Position numbers and translations under genes: made by a program
The notes under the pieces: model-generated
Told to the model about the DNA's origin: nothing
What the model saw: only the letters and a program-made list of their open reading frames with translations
The model's database searches: none
In this document: piece after piece, positions 60,741 through 64,000 of the stretch
Numbering within the stretch: the first letter of the stretch is position 1
How the letters are laid out: each line of letters opens with the position of its first letter
Assembly (NCBI RefSeq): GCF_002776695.1
Contig: NZ_LFJC01000003.1
Coordinates: 6,921,982 to 6,985,981 of the forward strand
Length of the DNA: 64,000 nucleotides
Source of the DNA: Bradyrhizobium nitroreducens
Lineage (GTDB): Bacteria > Pseudomonadota > Alphaproteobacteria > Rhizobiales > Xanthobacteraceae
Direction of reading: 5' to 3'

Positions 60741-61619
60741 TCAGCCGAGAGAGGCGTGTACGTTCATTTCAATCAATACCTGAGAGCCATCTTCGCTTGC
60801 CGAGAGCACGCGCCAATCCGAAAACCTGTAAAGATCCACAAATTCCCGCCATGCCTTGAATTCATGGTTCGCCGAGTAGAACTCGTCAAACAAGATAATG
60901 TAGCGGTATTTTAGAGGGCCGCAGATCGTATCCAGGATAGGTCGCGTAGAAATATATAGATCTGCGTCGAAATGGATAAGCCGCAAGTCGTCAGGCCAGC
61001 CGTTTTTGGAGAGATAGCGAGTCACCGACTCACTGAACAGGCCTGACTCAATATTGACGTTTGGTTGCGGCGGTGGCGGAAACCCAATCCCGCGTTCCAG
61101 GTTAGCCACGATCTCTCGGCGTTTTTGGGGGTCATCGGCCCACAATTCAACGGGGCCGCCGAAACCTTTGATCGATCCGGCCGGCAATCCATCCCAGGAT
61201 TCCGGTAAGCCTTCGAAGCAATCAAAACCAACTAAACGAAATGTCCGTGGGAGGTGATCGACGAAATACTTCAGTGATCCGCCATTGTTTGTGCCCAACT
61301 CAAGGAGCGTTCCTGAAGAAGAATTCGCATTTACCCAATTTAGCGCGATATTCCAGATGGGGTGCTTTCCGGTCGATTTATTGAAAGTCGGTACGATCGT
61401 CACACGTTGATCTCTTGCGATCCTCTCTTTCCAGAATTGCTCAAAGCGTAAAGTGTTTGCGATCTTCTGGATGGTGACGCCAAACCATTCAATCTTATCA
61501 ATTGCGGTCGCAGAAAGTGAGGACAGTCGAGCCAGTAATCGTCGAGATTTTCCCGCGTGGCGGGGCCGCTCAGCGAAGGGCGCTGTTGCAACGAATAGCG
61601 GTTTAATCTGTTCATTCAT
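60741..61619 (-). CDS. TylF-like/class I SAM methyltransferase
   Basis: A 292-residue protein with Met at 61619 (an upstream start at 61658 is possible). The core is 'SGTLLELGTNNGGSLKYFVD' (SAM site), 'FRLVGFDCFEGLPESWDGLP', 'LRLIHFDADLYISTRPILDT' (metal/substrate site) and 'YIILFDEFYSANHEFKAWRE', as in macrocin/demethyldecarbamoylnovobiocin-type O-methyltransferases. The N-terminal ~70 residues are basic and unlike the other member at 34996. It presumably methylates a sugar hydroxyl; it is transcribed opposite to lpsL. Confidence 0.75.
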   Translation of the reverse strand: MNEQIKPLFVATAPFAERPRHAGKSRRLLARLSSLSATAIDKIEWFGVTIQKIANTLRFEQFWKERIARDQRVTIVPTFNKSTGKHPIWNIALNWVNANSSSGTLLELGTNNGGSLKYFVDHLPRTFRLVGFDCFEGLPESWDGLPAGSIKGFGGPVELWADDPQKRREIVANLERGIGFPPPPQPNVNIESGLFSESVTRYLSKNGWPDDLRLIHFDADLYISTRPILDTICGPLKYRYIILFDEFYSANHEFKAWREFVDLYRFSDWRVLSASEDGSQVLIEMNVHASLG

Positions 61620-61658
61620 TCGGACCCATCCGGGGGCAACGTGTATAAGCAACCGCAA

Positions 61659-61936
61659 CCGGCACAGGGCTCAATCGGCCTAGGCGCAACAAACGTACAT
61701 TGCATTATCTCGCCACTTTTAGGTTTGTAGCAGTTCTGCGCGATGAGCGGAAGCTCTCGGGGCTCGGGGACGGCTGCCCTGGGAGCGTCACACTTCGACC
61801 AACCTTGGCGCAACGTTGGTGTAATCCATGTTTAGGCTCGCCCTCAAGTCAACTTCTCTGGGGAAATGCACCTGTTTTGGCGCCTTAAAGGAGCCTACCT
61901 ATGAAGCTCTTTGTAGTTTCTTCCGCACTAGACTAG
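61659..61936. other. Intergenic DNA left of the IS element
   Basis: No firm gene. A mini-frame with a strong AAAGGAG eight bases before its ATG (61901) runs only 11 codons (MKLFVVSSALD). A minus-strand frame with a Cys-rich 'CAGCGCLYTLPPDG' segment (61616-61813) cannot be supported. The last four bases (CTAG, 61933-61936) are the left copy of the IS target duplication. Confidence 0.4.
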
Positions 61937-62973
61937 CTGTGGTCTGCCAGGAGGTTGTCCATCTGGTCTGAACCGAGGAAGCTGAGGTTGCGAAGCTTCA
62001 GTGTTCCAAGGAGAGACCAGATGAACGTGCATAAGAATGCGCCTTTGACGCCCAAAGGTCGAGAGGCGATGGTGCGAAGCGTGGTCGAGGGTGGGTTGAG
62101 CCAGGCCGGCGCGGCTGACCTTTTCAACACGACGCCGAAGACCGTCGCCAAATGGGTCAAGCGCTTCCGCGCAGAAGGTGTGGATGGCTTGCTCGACCGC
62201 TCGTCGCGACCTCATTCATCGCCGAGCCAAACCCCGCCAGCCACGTGCACCGCGATCGAAGCCTTGCGCCGGCAGCGCCACACCGGCAAGCAGATCGCAG
62301 CCGAAGTCGAGGTCTCGCCGGCTACCGTCAGCCGCGTCCTACGCCGCCTGGGATTGAACCGGATACGCGATCTGGAGCCGGCCGAGCCGGAGCGCCGCTA
62401 TGAGCGCGAGAACGCCGGCGAGATCATTCACATCGACATCAAAAAGCTCGGGCGTTTCCAGCGTATCGGCCACCGTATCACCGGCGATCCGAGTGCTCCG
62501 AACAAGAGCCGCGGCGCCGGCCGGGATTTCGTCCATGTCTGTATCGACGACCATTCCCGCGTCGCCTTCCCCGAGATCAAGCCCGACGAGACGGCGGCCA
62601 GCGCTGTTCCCTTCCTCAAGGCGGCTGTGGCCTATTACAAAAGCCTCGGCGTCACCGTCACGCGTGTCATGACCGACAATGGCAGCTGCTATCAGTCGTT
62701 TGCCTTCCGCGACGCTTGTCGAGACCTCGGCATCAAACACATCCGGACAAAGCCTTACACGCCCAGAACAAACGGCAAGGCCGAGCGCTTCATCCAGACT
62801 GCACTTCGGGAATGGGCTTACGCCAAAGCCTACCCCACTTCGGATCGACGCGCCGAAGAGCTACCGATCTGGCTGCATCAATACAACTGGCACCGGCCCC
62901 ACGGTGGTATAGACTCACAAACGCCGATCAGCAGACTTGGGCTGACCAAGGACAACCTCTTGAGGCTCCACAT
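61937..62973 (+). mobile_element. IS481-family insertion sequence, complete
   Basis: A 1037-bp element with imperfect 23-bp inverted repeats: left 61938-61960 (TGTGG...GGTTGTCC) and right 62950-62972 (complement), 17 of 23 bases matching. It is flanked by the direct repeat CTAG (61933-61936 and 62974-62977). It encodes one transposase. The intact frame and ends suggest it is still mobile or inserted recently. Confidence 0.8.
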
Positions 62974-62977
62974 CTAG
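62021..62977 (+). CDS. IS481-family DDE transposase
   Basis: A 318-residue transposase with the start at 62021, supported by AAGGAGAG six bases upstream. An N-terminal helix-turn-helix ('GGLSQAGAADLFNTTPKTVA') and a second HTH ('QIAAEVEVSPATVSRVLRRL') precede the DDE core. First Asp is in 'IIHIDIKKLGRF', second in 'VTRVMTDNGSCYQSF', Glu in 'RTNGKAERFIQT'. Its stop codon TAG (62975-62977) lies in the right flanking CTAG, just outside the element. Family length is normal (about 310-320). Confidence 0.9.
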   Translation: MNVHKNAPLTPKGREAMVRSVVEGGLSQAGAADLFNTTPKTVAKWVKRFRAEGVDGLLDRSSRPHSSPSQTPPATCTAIEALRRQRHTGKQIAAEVEVSPATVSRVLRRLGLNRIRDLEPAEPERRYERENAGEIIHIDIKKLGRFQRIGHRITGDPSAPNKSRGAGRDFVHVCIDDHSRVAFPEIKPDETAASAVPFLKAAVAYYKSLGVTVTRVMTDNGSCYQSFAFRDACRDLGIKHIRTKPYTPRTNGKAERFIQTALREWAYAKAYPTSDRRAEELPIWLHQYNWHRPHGGIDSQTPISRLGLTKDNLLRLHI

Positions 62978-64000
62978 GGCATAGGCGTCCGGGCGAAGGT
63001 TTGGTTCTCGTCGTACAAGCATTGCGAGTAGTAGGCCCACGGCTAGGCAGTACAGCGTACCTTGGGTAACTTGGGAGAGCTGGCTATTGAAAAGTGATCC
63101 CAAGACGTTCTGAAGCACTACTGCTTGTCCCAGCACTTGAGGAACACTGGTGCCCCAAAAAAGAACGAGGTGTGCTGTCCACATACTCATGAGAAGGGCC
63201 CCCCCGAGAAGCCCGGCTTGTATAGCGATGGCAAGAAACTGATTATGAGGGTCGGGAACCGCCTCACCATAAGGCGAGGGTCTGTCCGCTTCAACAGAAG
63301 CATACAACGATTTGGTGCTTCCGGCCCCATGCCCAAGGATGGGCGATTGCCAGATGAATTCAACTGCCTTGCTCCAGAAGTCGAGCCGACTTGCAGTCGA
63401 CATTGTGGGTTTTCCGGAGAGGACGACCTCCGCTCTCTCCGCGCTGATGGTTCCAAGGGACTCAATTTCTTTGGTCTTAGGAGACACGGTTGTTGGCTTG
63501 TGGGGAGGGGAGGGTGTCTGCGTCGCGCCGAGCTTTGTAGTCTCAGACGATTCAGCTTTCAGGGCACGCAGGTCGGTGCTGATCTCTTTAACTCGACGCT
63601 GAGCTTCGCTAGAAAAGCTCACCGCGAGCCCCGCAACGAGGCATAATGGAATTGCTACGGCGACGCGAATTTGCCACCCGTCGATGTATGCCAAGAGTCG
63701 TATGGCTAAAGCCAGAGCGATTAGCACGCCTGTCTTAGATAGGGTGATCAGGAAAACATCAGCGAAAAGAGCGACGGCAACAACGCCAGCGCAAACTGCT
63801 GTCAAATTCTGCTTTGCTCGCAAGAGTTGAACTGAATATATTCCTAAGCCAAAAGCACATAGTGAGAAACAGGTACTTTGAACGGCATTGTCCTTCACAG
63901 GTACTCCAGGGCCCTTGAACCAACCCCAAGGACCTGAACCCCACGAGAGTGAGGCAATAGATAGCACAAGTAAGACCATACAAGCCGCAGCGAAGCCATA
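62915..64000 (-). CDS. O-antigen ligase/Wzy-like protein, 5' end outside window, tail altered by IS481
   Basis: At least 361 codons, open to the right edge, so the N-terminus is missing. Several hydrophobic segments surround the Wzy_C-type motif 'SPILGHGAGSTKSLY' and 'PDPHNQFLAIAIQAGLLGGA', typical of the O-antigen ligase/polymerase family. A polar, proline/threonine-rich periplasmic loop ('ATQTPSPPHKPTTVSPKTKE') precedes it. The last 19 residues before the stop (DVEPQEVVLG...SADRRL) are encoded by the IS481 end. Removing the element and one CTAG restores CTA-GTC-TAG, so the original protein ended in Leu-Val. A second Wzy-like gene beside the one at 47947 suggests that another glycan locus begins here. 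Confidence 0.78.
   Translation of the reverse strand, partial: YGFAAACMVLLVLSIASLSWGSGPWGWFKGPGVPVKDNAVQSTCFSLCAFGLGIYSVQLLRAKQNLTAVCAGVVAVALFADVFLITLSKTGVLIALALAIRLLAYIDGWQIRVAVAIPLCLVAGLAVSFSSEAQRRVKEISTDLRALKAESSETTKLGATQTPSPPHKPTTVSPKTKEIESLGTISAERAEVVLSGKPTMSTASRLDFWSKAVEFIWQSPILGHGAGSTKSLYASVEADRPSPYGEAVPDPHNQFLAIAIQAGLLGGALLMSMWTAHLVLFWGTSVPQVLGQAVVLQNVLGSLFNSQLSQVTQGTLYCLAVGLLLAMLVRREPNLRPDAYALDVEPQEVVLGQPKSADRRL

Noticed and set aside
61616-61813. Minus-strand frame with a Cys-rich 'CAGCGCLY' segment
   Set aside because: Too short, overlaps the 5' end of the methyltransferase region and has no start signal; coding status cannot be supported.
1-64000. tRNA, rRNA or CRISPR loci
   Set aside because: No cloverleaf with CCA-type end, rRNA motif or short-repeat/spacer array was seen by eye on either strand.

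Overview
The window looks like chromosomal DNA of a Bradyrhizobium-type alphaproteobacterium. This is inferred from the high-GC coding style, the tripartite tricarboxylate (TctCBA) transporter, the Omp25-like porin, the GlcG/FAD-FeS pair and the C-terminal style of the large RTX protein; no rRNA or other species marker is present.

Layout. (1) 1-11.3 kb: a type I secretion locus, with the end of a HlyD-type adaptor, a small secreted protein and a 3377-residue RTX protein carrying an N-terminal HExxH motif and four exact-period 399-bp tandem repeats. (2) 11.3-12.45 kb: about 1.1 kb with no supportable gene. (3) 12.45-18.1 kb: organic-acid metabolism. A GlcG/HbpS-like protein and a YdiJ-like FAD/Fe-S dehydrogenase lie on the minus strand, divergent from serine-glyoxylate aminotransferase and an enoyl-CoA hydratase. 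(4) 18.1-19.6 kb: small hypothetical genes and a C-terminally altered P63C-domain gene. (5) 19.9-24.3 kb: TctCBA and an outer-membrane beta-barrel gene. (6) 24.3-27.1 kb: a gene graveyard holding decayed copies of tctA and of a CaiB/BaiF CoA-transferase 3' end; the intact CoA-transferase follows at 27.2-28.4 kb. (7) 29.0-31.3 kb: a serralysin-like RTX protease with FG-GAP/VCBS-like repeats, in which base composition changes part-way through the gene. (8) 31.6-64.0 kb: a large surface-polysaccharide locus.

The polysaccharide locus encodes sugar-nucleotide supply: GDP-fucose (gmd, fcl), a complete minimal CMP-sialic-acid set (neuB, neuC, neuA), a TviB/WbpO-like UDP-sugar dehydrogenase, a UDP-glucuronate 4-epimerase and a WbpV-like reductase/epimerase. 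It also encodes about eight glycosyltransferases, including a STELLO (DUF288)-type enzyme and a KpsS-like GT-B protein translationally coupled to neuA, plus several methyltransferases. Two AsnB-type amidotransferases, a Wzx-like flippase and two Wzy/O-antigen-ligase-like proteins complete it. Many genes overlap by 1-4 bases, so most of 34-50 kb and 50.7-56.8 kb probably form long operons. The predicted product is a methylated, possibly amidated glycan carrying nonulosonic acid and fucose, assembled by a Wzx/Wzy route. No priming glycosyltransferase and no Wza/Wzc-type export genes are seen here, so these must lie elsewhere.

At the right end an IS481-family element (61937-62973) is inserted in the last codons of the second Wzy-like gene. 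It appears to take its own stop codon from the duplicated CTAG target and to give the Wzy-like protein a new tail of about 19 residues. The most promising new biology is the sialic-acid cassette with its coupled candidate glycosyltransferase and STELLO enzyme, the large metalloprotease-RTX protein, and the IS481 stop-codon arrangement.
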